DNA of 26,484 nucleotides from Lyngbya sp. PCC 8106 (GCF_000169095.1 NZ_AAVU01000065.1:1-26484), one strand, 5' to 3'; positions 1 through 8,027 are shown, numbered from the stretch's first letter. Translations and numbers: made by a program. The notes: generated from the sequence alone by a model not told the origin.

Positions 1-210
1 TTGATTCTTTTGGATACGAAAAGATTGACCTCGGCTTCGATCTCGTTCCGCTTTTTTGGCTAGTTCTTGTATGTTCTGCCAGCGTTTTTTGATCTCATCA
101 ATCTCATGATTTCCTAAATTGCTAAATTTGCGCCACCTGGGAGGGAGAGGAAGCCGTTGTATTTCGTCATGGGATCTATTTGAGCCGCGAAAAATTTTCC
201 AGTCTGTCAT
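1..210 (-). CDS. MoxR-like AAA+ ATPase, N-terminal part only (runs off the left edge)
   Basis: An open frame of 70 codons starts at the ATG at 210 and continues past base 1. A Shine-Dalgarno-like AAGGAGA lies upstream, and the gene sits 41 bases after the stop of the CHAT/VMAP gene, so the two look co-transcribed. The start MTDWKIFRGS, then a proline-rich stretch with PPRWRKF and a basic helix ending near RGQSF, is the N-terminus I associate with cyanobacterial MoxR-type ATPases found beside VMAP and vWA proteins. The P-loop would lie outside the window, so the ATPase call rests on the N-terminal pattern and the neighbour. In the family, such ATPases are thought to act as NTP-dependent switches for the associated effector. 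Confidence 0.6.
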   Translation of the reverse strand, partial: MTDWKIFRGSNRSHDEIQRLPLPPRWRKFSNLGNHEIDEIKKRWQNIQELAKKAERDRSRGQSFRIQKNQ

Positions 211-251
211 TACCTTTTATGATCTCCTTAGTTGATGATTACTGCGAATTA

Positions 252-2204
252 CTATTGTCCTGTTGGTCTTAACTGATCATTTCCAAGAGAACGAGGCATC
301 CGCTCAGGATTATCGCATAAAAAGCACAAATAAGACCCTAAATGTTCTTTCGGATATTCGTTTGAATAAGCATCTTCCCATTGTTGTATTTTAATCTGTT
401 GAAAAAGATTGTTCAAATTCATCATTAAATTATAACTTAACAGTTTATTGAATTCCTCTTCCCACTTCTGCCTCTGCTCCGGCAAAGATTCGCATCCTGC
501 CCAAATAGCAAAAGGAATTCCAGATCTTAAAATGACTTTAAACAGTTCTTTATGAGCATTTTTTGATCGAGACAAACTCATTACTTTTAGTCCTAACTTT
601 TTTTCTTGTTCTAACTTTAGTTTCAATTTTTTCCCATCATTATTTGTGTAAATATTAATACAATCTAAATGTTCAAATTTTTGTACAATTTCCTTTTCAG
701 TCCGTTGAACTGTAAAAAAATCTTTCCAATCTTTCCATTTTTTCTTAAGTTCATTCTTGAGTTGAGGCTCATAAAACCGATCATAAGAACGAACAACCAT
801 AATATATTTACTACTCAGCGCAACTTGTTCGTCAAATGTATCATCTTTGATTTCCCAACGATAAACCTGTTCACCCAAGTATTCCCAAGGCAAAAATAAC
901 TCGATAACTAAATCGTATAAATTATCATCACTATTAAGATGGGAACAACTTAGACGAATAAATTTATCTAATTTATTGGGAGCTTCATCCCATGTACATT
1001 CCACACCTTTTTTTTCTTTATTATCATCTAAATCTAAAGGAATCAGGTCTTTTGGGCTGGTTTCATCTGGAAGCAGCCAAGCGTTCATCAAAAATTGATT
1101 ATTCTTAGATGGGTGGTTTTCCAAAGTAACCATCAAATAAGATTGAGTGACTTGATTTGATAAATTAGATGGTTTTGACTCTGATAAGGAAGGTAATTTT
1201 ATCTTCAAATTCTCGGCTTCGGTTTGAAGCCAACTTTCTAATTCTTGACGAATTGATAGTTCAATGCGATCATCTAGAGATAACTGTCTGACAAATTCTA
1301 TAATTCGAGGAAGATTCTGATCTTGATGGGGAGGAGTATCCAGCAAAATATTCATAAGCTTACTTTGCTCTCCTTCTTGATAACCATGAATTTCCAGATG
1401 GTGATCAATAGCTTCTCGTAGAACATTTGTCGCCGTTGATATTAATATTTTTATCTTGACTTTTTTAAGCAGTTCAATCAATTGATCTTCGTAAGTTCCA
1501 GACAAAAGTTTGGGAGTGGAGGAAATAGAGAAAGCATGGGTTATACTACTGTTGGAATTGACATATAAACAAGCAATATATTTAGAAGGGGTTGGATTAA
1601 TTTCAGAAGGATTGGCTTGATTTGCGCTTCCCATTCCCATATCTATATATTCATCAATCAATCCAAACTGACTTGAATGCTTGGGTTGAATTGCATTAAT
1701 ACCAAGTTTATAAGCAGATTCTATAGGGCAACCTTCACCTAAGCTTGCATAGAAACTGTGGCTAAATGTGATAGCAACATCATCTGGGATTAACCCGTAC
1801 ATTCCCACAGCATAATTGACATATTGACTGAGGGCTTTTGCTTGAATATAAGAATGACAAGCATTGAGCAAGACACACTCCAAAGTTTGATTTTGCTCAA
1901 CCAAAATTTTGACTAAGTTAACTAAAACTTCTGTTTGAAGAAAAAACGGATCTCCCCGTTCATCGAGTAAACATAACCCCTGTTCTCCGCTTCCATGTCC
2001 ACAAAAATGAAGGATGTGGGGATTTTCACGCAGTAAGTATTTTTGTAAATCCTCATAAGTGGTTGCCAGTCGCTCTTTAAAGTCAAAATCATCACGCTTG
2101 CTGGCACTTTCTAAAACTTCCCTAATCGTTTTTATTTCTGAATTTAACTTCAGATTTTGAGTGCCTTGAGGATTTGCCTCAAAAAGTAAAATCCTTTTCT
2201 TCAT
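252..2204 (-). CDS. CHAT-domain caspase-like protease with VMAP-type C-terminal domain
   Basis: 650 residues. The N-terminal ~200 residues are a CHAT (caspase-HetF) peptidase domain: the catalytic His is in HFCGHG (His70) and the nucleophile in LLNACHS (Cys116), each after a hydrophobic strand. Residues ~237-335 form a helical linker resembling the adaptor domains of these systems. Residues ~355-645 resemble the VMAP C-terminal domain (vWA-MoxR associated protein), with ELFLPWEYLG near 445 and IPFAIWAGCESLP near 570. No signal peptide or membrane segment is visible, so it should be cytosolic. The MoxR-like gene follows at 41 bases; in known ternary systems a vWA gene comes next, here beyond the edge. 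The expected role is a protease effector released by NTP-dependent signalling, possibly against phage. The CHAT call is firm; the VMAP call is probable, by pattern only. Confidence 0.8.
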   Translation of the reverse strand: MKKRILLFEANPQGTQNLKLNSEIKTIREVLESASKRDDFDFKERLATTYEDLQKYLLRENPHILHFCGHGSGEQGLCLLDERGDPFFLQTEVLVNLVKILVEQNQTLECVLLNACHSYIQAKALSQYVNYAVGMYGLIPDDVAITFSHSFYASLGEGCPIESAYKLGINAIQPKHSSQFGLIDEYIDMGMGSANQANPSEINPTPSKYIACLYVNSNSSITHAFSISSTPKLLSGTYEDQLIELLKKVKIKILISTATNVLREAIDHHLEIHGYQEGEQSKLMNILLDTPPHQDQNLPRIIEFVRQLSLDDRIELSIRQELESWLQTEAENLKIKLPSLSESKPSNLSNQVTQSYLMVTLENHPSKNNQFLMNAWLLPDETSPKDLIPLDLDDNKEKKGVECTWDEAPNKLDKFIRLSCSHLNSDDNLYDLVIELFLPWEYLGEQVYRWEIKDDTFDEQVALSSKYIMVVRSYDRFYEPQLKNELKKKWKDWKDFFTVQRTEKEIVQKFEHLDCINIYTNNDGKKLKLKLEQEKKLGLKVMSLSRSKNAHKELFKVILRSGIPFAIWAGCESLPEQRQKWEEEFNKLLSYNLMMNLNNLFQQIKIQQWEDAYSNEYPKEHLGSYLCFLCDNPERMPRSLGNDQLRPTGQ

Positions 2205-2235
2205 TTCCTATTTGATGCCCAATCTAAGTTTACTC

Positions 2236-2268
2236 ATTATATTAATCCCGTTTACATTTGATAGTCAA
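2236..2268 (-). promoter_or_regulatory. Possible promoter of the CHAT/VMAP-MoxR operon
   Basis: On the minus strand, TTGACT (2268-2263) lies upstream of TATAAT (2241-2236) with a 21-base spacer; the overlapping TTAATA gives an 18-base spacer. The pair is 30-60 bases upstream of the ATG at 2204. It is a weak sigma-70-like match in AT-rich DNA, so confidence is low. Confidence 0.3.
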
Positions 2269-2414
2269 CTAGCTTGAACCGATTTAAAAATTATACTCCT
2301 CAGACATTTAAGTGTCAATCACTTTTTCAAGGCTTGGCTTGTGAAATTTAATGAGTGATAAGCTTTTAAAAAGCAAATAAATTCAATGGTTATAACAAAA
2401 AAAAATCAAATGAA

Positions 2415-2924
2415 TTATCTCAAAGTAGTCCCTGTGTTGAAAGAATATAAATGATTTTTACACCGCAGTTTCTGCTGAACTTCCTGTAAAAAATAATTCA
2501 CCTTGGCTTGCTCCAAACGACTATCAACATTTACCCAACCGTTATCCCAAACAACATCCAAAACCTTATGCTCGGTGTCATTTTCCAACAGAGTTAGACG
2601 GCGATCGCGTTTACTCCAATGAGCCGTATGCCGAGAACCCTCAAGGTGATGAGTTCGAGCCTGGTTCAAGCAATCGCAAACAACTTCAGCCACCTGTTTT
2701 GCCCATTGCTGCTGTTGTTTAGCGTCAGCTTCGGCTTGCTGAATATCCTCAAGAGTAAACCCCGCATCAAAAGCATCACTAATATCCCATCCTTTTTTCA
2801 CTTCTCCTTGATGGGGAACCAACGCCACCGTTGCCCGTTTTCCCACATCTCGTAAAGCTTTAGCTATTTTAATCGCCCCAATTTGTCCCTCGTTGTGTTC
2901 ATCAAAGCGATTGCCTCGCTGCGC
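2415..2924 (-). pseudogene. Downstream remainder of the polymerase-primase gene (C-terminal half of TOPRIM domain)
   Basis: This stretch is open in exactly the same frame as the polymerase-primase gene, directly after that gene's TGA at 2925-2927. From 2906 leftward it reads FDEHNEGQIGAIKIAKALRD, which has the character of the TOPRIM DxD strand and following helix, then VALVPHQGEVKKGWDISDAF, a typical end of primase-like TOPRIM domains (GKDWNDxL type). About 166 codons remain to the stop at 2415. It has no convincing start of its own: the first possible one is a GTG at 2846 without a clear ribosome site, already inside the domain. So this is the orphaned C-terminus of one interrupted gene, unless the TGA is read through. 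Confidence 0.75.
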
Positions 2925-2942
2925 TCACCATGCTTCGCAAAC
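2907..2942. repeat. 36-base GC-rich insertion in the TOPRIM active site, carrying a stop
   Basis: Between the codons for VVIFY and FDEHNEG lie 12 codons that do not fit a TOPRIM domain (V-C-E-A-W-stop-A-Q-R-G-N-R). The bases, read on the minus strand, start TTTGCGAAGCATGG and end GCGCAGCGAGGCAATCGC. This has the look of the small dispersed repeats common in cyanobacteria; its outer ends are partly inverted (TTGC...GCAA). The length is a multiple of three, so the frame is kept. Boundaries are my estimate from the protein; the first Asp expected in the DxD motif is also gone. Confidence 0.6.
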
Positions 2943-5549
2943 GTAGAAAATCACAACCTCATCACCGGGAATAGCTTTCAGTTGCTCCGGTGGGGGAATT
3001 CCCCTGGCTCCTGTCGAAGTGCAAGCAACGGCAATGCTTTCCCCAGACTGACGCACCGCATCCCCCAACCTCACCGCATCCCAAGGCCCTTCTGTTAAAT
3101 AGGTTTTCTCCACCTTCGGTTCGGGCTGCTGTACCACCCACACCGAAGGCGGAACGCCTGACTGTCCCCATTTGGGAGTTCCCGGTTCAAGTTCCTCTTC
3201 TGATAACCAGGGAGCATAGCGGCGGCGAAGGTAAAGCTTATCGGGTTCAACGGCATCCCGGTGATGAAAAGTGATGGATGCGGGAAGCGATCGCCCATCG
3301 GGAGTGCGGAAACCAAAGTTCAAGCCAATGTTATAGCGTTCTGCCATTTCCGGTGTAATTCCTCGACCTTCAAGGTAATTTAAAGCCTTTTGTTGAAGGG
3401 AATGGTGTTTGTCATCAGCAGAAAGAAGACGCTGTTGTGAAATCTTTAAATCTTCTTCTGTAGCGACTCTGGGCGTAAGATTATCAGATGAACTTTGGGA
3501 TTGGTTAAACTCTCTAATATCAGGTAAGACTTGAACTTTTCCAATTTCTGGAAGTCCCAACGCTTTACGAATTGCTTTTTCATCATGGAGTTGCTCAACA
3601 TCACGGCTGGGAGGCTCCCCGCCACTCCCACGAAAACACCAAAATAAACCGTCTTCACGAACACTTAAATTGAGGTTATTGGGCTTTCCTTCTAACCCAC
3701 AACAGGGACATTCCCCCCGACCATTCCTGAATTTAACATGATCTCGAATATCGAAATCGGTTAGAGTATTTTCAGAAGATAACGGTTGCTGTTTGGGCTT
3801 GAATTTTGTTGCTTGTTTGGGGTAAGTTCTTAACTCAGTGATGGGTTCTTTTCTACTTGGAGATGGCAATTTTTCTTCACGGTTTCTAAACTCTTGCTCA
3901 CTTAGTCGAACTCCCAACAAATTATCACAAATGCTCACCTCTGCCACAGTTGGGATATCTGGCGTAATGCGTAAGCCAGCAACCTTCATCACGCTCTCCA
4001 AAATCTTCCCCACTTTTTCAGCTTGAGACTCTTGCGCCGTCAAAACAATCTTATCATGGCGAATTAAAGTAATTTTTGCCCCCGTTTCTTGCAGCGCATC
4101 CGGTAACAAAGCCAGAGCCAATTTGCTCATATCTGCCCCAGAACCCTGAATGGGAGCGTTCAAAGCTTCATTAATAGGGGGATATTGATGTTGTTGAGGT
4201 TGCCACTCTCGTTTTCTGCCTAATAATGTGCGAGTTTGAGGGTATTGATTATCTTCTGAAGATAAGGCAGCATTCCACTGGTGCTTAAAATCCTGTCTAA
4301 CCTGTTGTTCGTGTCGGGCAACTGAGGGATAACCTTTATCCATTGCCGCTTGAAATTTCATTGCATCTTCTATAGAGAATTCTACCCCATAACTTACTTT
4401 TGCATAACTCTGTAATCCCTGTGGAGACTGACCATAAATTTTACCAAAATTCACGGGTTTTGCCCGTTGTCGTTCCTCGCTAGTAATCTGATTTTCCGGC
4501 TTTCCCGTCATCAAAGAAGCGGTTAACCTGTGAGCATCTCTACCCTCTTGATAGGCGCTCGTTAGAGTTTTATCCCCGGTGAGTTGAGCCAAAATTCTCA
4601 GTTCTTGTTGAGAATAATCCGCCCTGACAAAGACCTGTTTTTCCTCTCCTTGTTGTTCGGGAATAATTGCCCGTTTCAGTGAGGCGGGGATATTTTGAAT
4701 GGCGGGTTTTGTAGCAGACATTCGACCCGTTGCGGCTGAATTTTGATGCCAAGTTGGATAGACTTTATTCTCGTCGTCTACCACATTCAATAATCCTTGA
4801 ATTCCCTTGTTGCCAATCAAGTCATTGACCGTTCGCATTCTTTGAAACTGATTCAAAATTGGATGCTCTGTCGTCAAGCTTTGAATGTGATTTTTGTTAA
4901 AGCTTTCTAAGGGAACACCCGCCCGATTAAAGCACTCTAAAGTTTGAGTTTTGTCGGCTTTTTTGGTTGAGGTTAAGTCGGATAGTTGAATCTTGTCTGT
5001 CTCATCGGGAAGTTTCTCACCCAACCAGTCCTTAACTTGACTCTCTAATCCCCGTCTTTCTTCTTCTAACTCTTGCTGTTTATCTTTGAGCCAAGCTGTA
5101 TCCAAACGCACTCCATTTTGACTCATCTGAGCCGTTGCTTTTGTGGCATTAAACTCAATTTTAGCGACCTCAATCAACTCCTCCGAAGCGAGTTTAACCC
5201 TTAAAACATCCCGCAGTTTCAGCAAGTCTTGAGGTAATGATTCTAATGAAAATTTTCCCAGGTGACGACTACTAATAGAAGCAATTGAATTATCAACCTC
5301 CAAACCTGCTGTCAATAAACTATCAGCCAACTTCACATCAAATATTTGACCGCCAACTTTCAAGCCGTTTTGGTTGAGTAAATTTTGCCCAACTACCGCA
5401 TCCGCAAACACTTTTACTGTGGTTGGCTCTTGCAAAATTTTTGAAAGTTGAGAATCCGAATAGCTGTAAGATTGTTGTTCCTCCGAAGTTCCAATTAACA
5501 CTTGATTTTGACGGGGAACGATAGCAACAGCAGGCTTAGATAAAGTCAT
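2925..5549 (-). CDS. Family A DNA polymerase fused to CHC2-like zinc finger and truncated TOPRIM primase domain
   Basis: 874 residues up to the TGA. Residues ~45-80 keep a DnaQ-like pattern (FDVKLADSLL) but lack the acidic pairs of a working 3'-5' exonuclease, and there is no 5' nuclease. Polymerase motifs are complete in order: ATGRMS with QNIP at 273-287, motif A DYSQQELR at 311, motif B R360/K364/NFGKIYG to 373, and motif C at 498. Motif C reads His-Asp-Lys instead of His-Asp-Glu. A zinc finger follows (CPCC at 614-617, Cys638), then the first half of a TOPRIM domain with Glu820 in LTEGPWDA. Such fusions can prime and extend DNA on plasmids and phages. The protein stops just before the TOPRIM metal site, so priming is probably lost while polymerase may remain. 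It ends a tight operon, 12 bases after the 119-residue gene. The ATG follows GAGGGC at close spacing. Confidence 0.85.
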   Translation of the reverse strand: MTLSKPAVAIVPRQNQVLIGTSEEQQSYSYSDSQLSKILQEPTTVKVFADAVVGQNLLNQNGLKVGGQIFDVKLADSLLTAGLEVDNSIASISSRHLGKFSLESLPQDLLKLRDVLRVKLASEELIEVAKIEFNATKATAQMSQNGVRLDTAWLKDKQQELEEERRGLESQVKDWLGEKLPDETDKIQLSDLTSTKKADKTQTLECFNRAGVPLESFNKNHIQSLTTEHPILNQFQRMRTVNDLIGNKGIQGLLNVVDDENKVYPTWHQNSAATGRMSATKPAIQNIPASLKRAIIPEQQGEEKQVFVRADYSQQELRILAQLTGDKTLTSAYQEGRDAHRLTASLMTGKPENQITSEERQRAKPVNFGKIYGQSPQGLQSYAKVSYGVEFSIEDAMKFQAAMDKGYPSVARHEQQVRQDFKHQWNAALSSEDNQYPQTRTLLGRKREWQPQQHQYPPINEALNAPIQGSGADMSKLALALLPDALQETGAKITLIRHDKIVLTAQESQAEKVGKILESVMKVAGLRITPDIPTVAEVSICDNLLGVRLSEQEFRNREEKLPSPSRKEPITELRTYPKQATKFKPKQQPLSSENTLTDFDIRDHVKFRNGRGECPCCGLEGKPNNLNLSVREDGLFWCFRGSGGEPPSRDVEQLHDEKAIRKALGLPEIGKVQVLPDIREFNQSQSSSDNLTPRVATEEDLKISQQRLLSADDKHHSLQQKALNYLEGRGITPEMAERYNIGLNFGFRTPDGRSLPASITFHHRDAVEPDKLYLRRRYAPWLSEEELEPGTPKWGQSGVPPSVWVVQQPEPKVEKTYLTEGPWDAVRLGDAVRQSGESIAVACTSTGARGIPPPEQLKAIPGDEVVIFYVCEAW

Positions 5550-5561
5550 AATAAAGCCCTC

Positions 5562-5921
5562 TTAGAATGTGATTTCTTTGGAAACCAACCTGTCGGCGTG
5601 GGCTTCAATCTGCCGATTAATTTCCCACATCACCACTAGGTCGTAACAGTCGGGAAGAAAGGGCAATTCGCGTTCTAACTCTCGAAAAAATCGAGGAGAA
5701 TGTTTGGTAAATTCTGCCAAACCCGACATCAATTGTTGCCCATCGTGACCCAAAATTAAGACAAGCTTACGGTCAAAATAAACCTCGGTAATTTCGGCTT
5801 CCTGATAACCCGACAAAAGACTTCCTTCCAATTCGGATTGCAAATCCTCTCCCTCTTGCATCACAAAACAGCCAATATTATGACCGTTGGGACAAATATC
5901 AACGCGATTCGGTACGTCCAT
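5562..5921 (-). CDS. Unknown 119-residue protein of the replication operon
   Basis: The ATG at 5921 follows a strong ribosome site (AAGGAGGG), and the gene ends 12 bases before the polymerase-primase start, so it is probably translated as part of that operon. The N-terminus holds DICPNGHNIGCFV, with a single CPNGH that could be half of a metal knuckle, but no second Cys pair follows. The rest is mixed alpha/beta with an acidic, leucine-rich helix (FFRELERELPFLPDCYDL). No signal peptide or membrane segment. I do not recognise the family; an accessory role in element replication is inferred from position only. Confidence 0.7.
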   Translation of the reverse strand: MDVPNRVDICPNGHNIGCFVMQEGEDLQSELEGSLLSGYQEAEITEVYFDRKLVLILGHDGQQLMSGLAEFTKHSPRFFRELERELPFLPDCYDLVVMWEINRQIEAHADRLVSKEITF

Positions 5922-5943
5922 TTTCCCTCCTTATTTCCTAATA

Positions 5944-6183
5944 TTATCTGATGATTTTTTGTCGTCCCCGCTCCGAATTTGTATGCTCTCTGGCAACATT
6001 TTCTAAGCGGTCTTGCATCTGTAGAAACTGATGCAACATATCGGGGGAAGCATTGGTTCCATTTTCAATCCATCCATCCCCATCTCTAACGCTCGTCATA
6101 CTTTCTCCCGTTTGGCGATTAATAATTTTCATCGTGGCATTATCGGGTTCATACTGCAATTGAAACTGGGAAGAATCGTGCAT
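5944..6183 (-). CDS. Unknown 79-residue protein of the replication operon
   Basis: Begins at an ATG at 6183 inside the end of the preceding 46-residue gene, a 35-base overlap suggesting translational coupling. The first half looks like a small beta structure (FQLQYEPDNATMKIINRQTG) and the second a charged helix with DMLHQFLQMQDRLENVA. 22 bases separate it from the next gene. It is not recognised; the sequence resembles a small DNA- or protein-binding accessory factor only in size and charge. Confidence comes from its place in a compact, same-strand operon. Confidence 0.6.
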   Translation of the reverse strand: MHDSSQFQLQYEPDNATMKIINRQTGESMTSVRDGDGWIENGTNASPDMLHQFLQMQDRLENVAREHTNSERGRQKIIR

Positions 6184-6289
6184 TGTTTAAGCCGTGAATC
6201 TTGAGAATATTCCCCGCCACAATCGAAACCTCGTCAACCAGCTTTTCTCGAAAGTTAAAATCAATATCATCCAAGTTAATATCCAACAT
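6149..6289 (-). CDS. Very small acidic protein (46 residues), strong ribosome site
   Basis: The frame could be extended upstream to 6361, but the ATG at 6289 has a clear ribosome site (GGTTGAGGAGG seven bases before it), and the longer start would overlap the end of the 148-residue gene. The chosen start gives MLDINLDDIDFNFREKLVDE, an acidic N-terminal half followed by a hydrophobic VSIVAGNILKI segment. It lies 10 bases after the 148-residue gene and overlaps the next gene by 35 bases. Function unknown. Confidence 0.55.
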   Translation of the reverse strand: MLDINLDDIDFNFREKLVDEVSIVAGNILKIHGLNNARFFPVSIAV

Positions 6290-6299
6290 AAAAACCTCC

Positions 6300-6746
6300 T
6301 CAACCCAATCCCAATTCTTTGGTTTTGCCTTTCGCCTGATGAAGATTCTCAACCGCGTCAAGAATCATGTCACGGTGAGTTTTAGTCAGAGAAGATTCCC
6401 GACGCACCCAACGATTTTCATCACCGTTCCATTGCGCCTTCATTAACACCTCTCCCAGAGTATTTTCTACCAGTGAAAGTTGATTTTCTTCCTTGTTAAA
6501 CTCAATCGTGCGGTAGGTTCCCTCAAACTTATCCGTACCCAATCCATTTAGGATATCAACCAACTTGGGGGCGAGTTCTTGAACCAATTCTTCTTGTTCG
6601 GCTTCGAGAATACTGACCATCTTATCAAAATCGCTTTCGGTTTCTTCCTGTTCGGTCAATTCATTAATAAAAAATGTAATGTCCATTTCATCTTCCTGTT
6701 GCGAATGTTCTTGAAAGTAGGGGTAAGAAAATTGAGATTCATTCAT
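6300..6746 (-). CDS. Unknown acidic 148-residue protein, C-terminus shared with the KTSC-protein neighbour
   Basis: The ATG at 6746 follows AGGAGC. Residues ~20-60 are strongly acidic and likely helical (NELTEQEETESDFDKMVSIL). The last ~60 residues, with VLMKAQWNGDENRWVRRESS and then SLTKTHRDMILDAVENLHQ, align with the end of the 309-residue protein just upstream (VVMKAQWNSEQEHW, SSLTPDDRDHILNAAQSLHQ). The two therefore share a C-terminal module of about 55 residues, best explained by tandem duplication. The acidic N-terminus could mimic DNA or bind a basic partner, but that is speculation. Not recognised as a named family. Confidence 0.7.
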   Translation of the reverse strand: MNESQFSYPYFQEHSQQEDEMDITFFINELTEQEETESDFDKMVSILEAEQEELVQELAPKLVDILNGLGTDKFEGTYRTIEFNKEENQLSLVENTLGEVLMKAQWNGDENRWVRRESSLTKTHRDMILDAVENLHQAKGKTKELGLG

Positions 6747-6782
6747 CGTTCTGCTCCTATTATCTATTCAAATCATCAGAAA

Positions 6783-7712
6783 CTAACGCTCCAATCCAGT
6801 TTCTTTTTCCTTTTGATGAAGACTCTGAGCCGCATTGAGGATGTGGTCGCGGTCATCTGGAGTAAGAGAAGAACCCAGATTTTTCCAATGTTCTTGCTCG
6901 GAATTCCACTGAGCTTTCATCACAACATTTCCGGTGGGAGTATCGATAAGTTTGAGCCTGCTATTTAACCGATTCTCTCCGATTTTCTCAACCGAATACT
7001 GACCCTTAATTTCCCGATTATAAAACTGACCTGCACTTTCAGCTTCTTTAAACTCCTCCCAAACTTCGGGTGAGATATTGCGGTAGGTGTAATCTTTTCC
7101 GCTTTGAAATTCCAGGGTCAATTCTTGAGTATCCCGCTCGTAAAGTCCAAAACTTAACACCGAAGAATTAAACTCCCAAAGTTCTCTTAATTCCTCGCGC
7201 CCCGTAAGGGCTGCTTCGGAATAAAGTTGATTCAATTGTTGTTGAAGGTCATCAAGTTCGGCCTCCCATGCGGGCTTGTCAGTCTCCAATTTGGCATCGG
7301 CTTCTATGAGGGCAACTGTCACCTGTTCTTCCAAATTAAACAGTCGCAAAAGGTCAAACTGATTAACCGTAACTTCCCCATTTTGTTCGGAACGCAGCAA
7401 CACTTCATCTTGGGCTTTAACTTCAATAAAGGGAGGATTAGAAGTGAGGAGTTCGGGTCGAGCATCTTCGCCCAATGCGTCCATTACCGCATCAATTTTT
7501 GCAGAAGTTATCTCATCTCTATAGCTACCATCCTCAAGCCTTCCCAGAACGGTTCTGCGCCCAAAATTAACGGTAATATCTTCTTCATTACGTTGAAACC
7601 CGGAAGCCAACATTTGTCTAAACGTATCGTGTTCGAGTTGGCGACTTTCTTCAGTTTGTTCAACGGGAGTAGCAAAAGCTTCATCCAATTCTGTAGATTT
7701 AAAATTATCCAT
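6783..7712 (-). CDS. KTSC-domain protein of the replication operon (first gene)
   Basis: I start it at the ATG at 7712 (309 residues). The frame can be extended 33 codons upstream, but that part translates heptamer repeat DNA and has no ribosome site, whereas GGAGA and GAAGAA precede the chosen start. Residues ~183-241 match the KTSC domain, a small fold found in lysyl-tRNA synthetase C-termini and phage or plasmid proteins: SSVLSFGLYERD, LEFQSGKDYTYRNIS, then AESAGQFYNREIKGQY. Residues ~255-305 form the module shared with the next gene. The middle (~145-175) is a helix rich in Asp, Glu and Gln, likely coiled coil. It leads an operon ending in the polymerase-primase. KTSC domains are suspected to bind nucleic acid; the exact role here is unknown. 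Confidence 0.75.
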   Translation of the reverse strand: MDNFKSTELDEAFATPVEQTEESRQLEHDTFRQMLASGFQRNEEDITVNFGRRTVLGRLEDGSYRDEITSAKIDAVMDALGEDARPELLTSNPPFIEVKAQDEVLLRSEQNGEVTVNQFDLLRLFNLEEQVTVALIEADAKLETDKPAWEAELDDLQQQLNQLYSEAALTGREELRELWEFNSSVLSFGLYERDTQELTLEFQSGKDYTYRNISPEVWEEFKEAESAGQFYNREIKGQYSVEKIGENRLNSRLKLIDTPTGNVVMKAQWNSEQEHWKNLGSSLTPDDRDHILNAAQSLHQKEKETGLER

Positions 7713-8027
7713 TTCTTCAACATCTCCAATTATTTTAGAAGGCAGATGGGTGAACGAAGGCAGATGGCAGATGGCAGATGGCAGAGGGTTGATATATGGC
7801 GCTACGCGCAAGTCAGAAGTTAGAAGTCAGAAAAAGGGCTTCAAACTTGAAGGAACTGGCGAACCCGAAGGGCAAACTCGATTCCCGAGCTTTTTTCAGA
7901 TCCTCAACAATCCAAACCTTCTGCCCTCTCTCTTGCGAACTTCCTCCTCGACGGAAACCGCCAAGACCGGAGTTCGCGCTGCCTCCTGCCTTCTGCCTTC
8001 GTTTAAGAATTTTCAAGGATAACACCC
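7713..8027. other. Divergent spacer between the two arms of the replication module
   Basis: This 315-base region separates the leftward operon from the rightward initiator-like gene and must hold both promoters, which I could not place. It contains the heptamer array at 7760-7787, a direct repeat GAAGGCAGATGG six bases apart at its left end, and purine-rich and GC-rich stretches of the sort seen in cyanobacterial dispersed repeats. Open frames across it look like translations of repeat DNA. A replication origin is possible from position but no clear iterons or DnaA boxes were found. Confidence 0.5.
7760..7787. repeat. Heptamer tandem repeat GCAGATG x4
   Basis: Four consecutive heptamers, GCAGATG three times then GCAGAGG, in the divergent spacer. 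This is the short tandemly repeated repeat type common in filamentous cyanobacteria. Confidence 0.8.

Noticed and set aside
669..899. Plus-strand frame of 76 codons inside the CHAT/VMAP gene
   Set aside because: Antisense shadow of a well-supported gene; Phe/Leu-rich composition without a ribosome site.
2359..2375. AT-only inverted repeat GCTTTT/AAAAGC downstream of the polymerase gene as a terminator
   Set aside because: The stem is too weak and AT-rich to support the call.
2907..2942. Intein or group II intron splitting the TOPRIM domain
   Set aside because: Only 36 bases, with no splicing motifs, and it contains a stop codon.
7713..7811. Upstream extension of the KTSC gene by 33 codons
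   Set aside because: Translates heptamer repeat DNA, lacks a ribosome site, and a good start exists at 7712.
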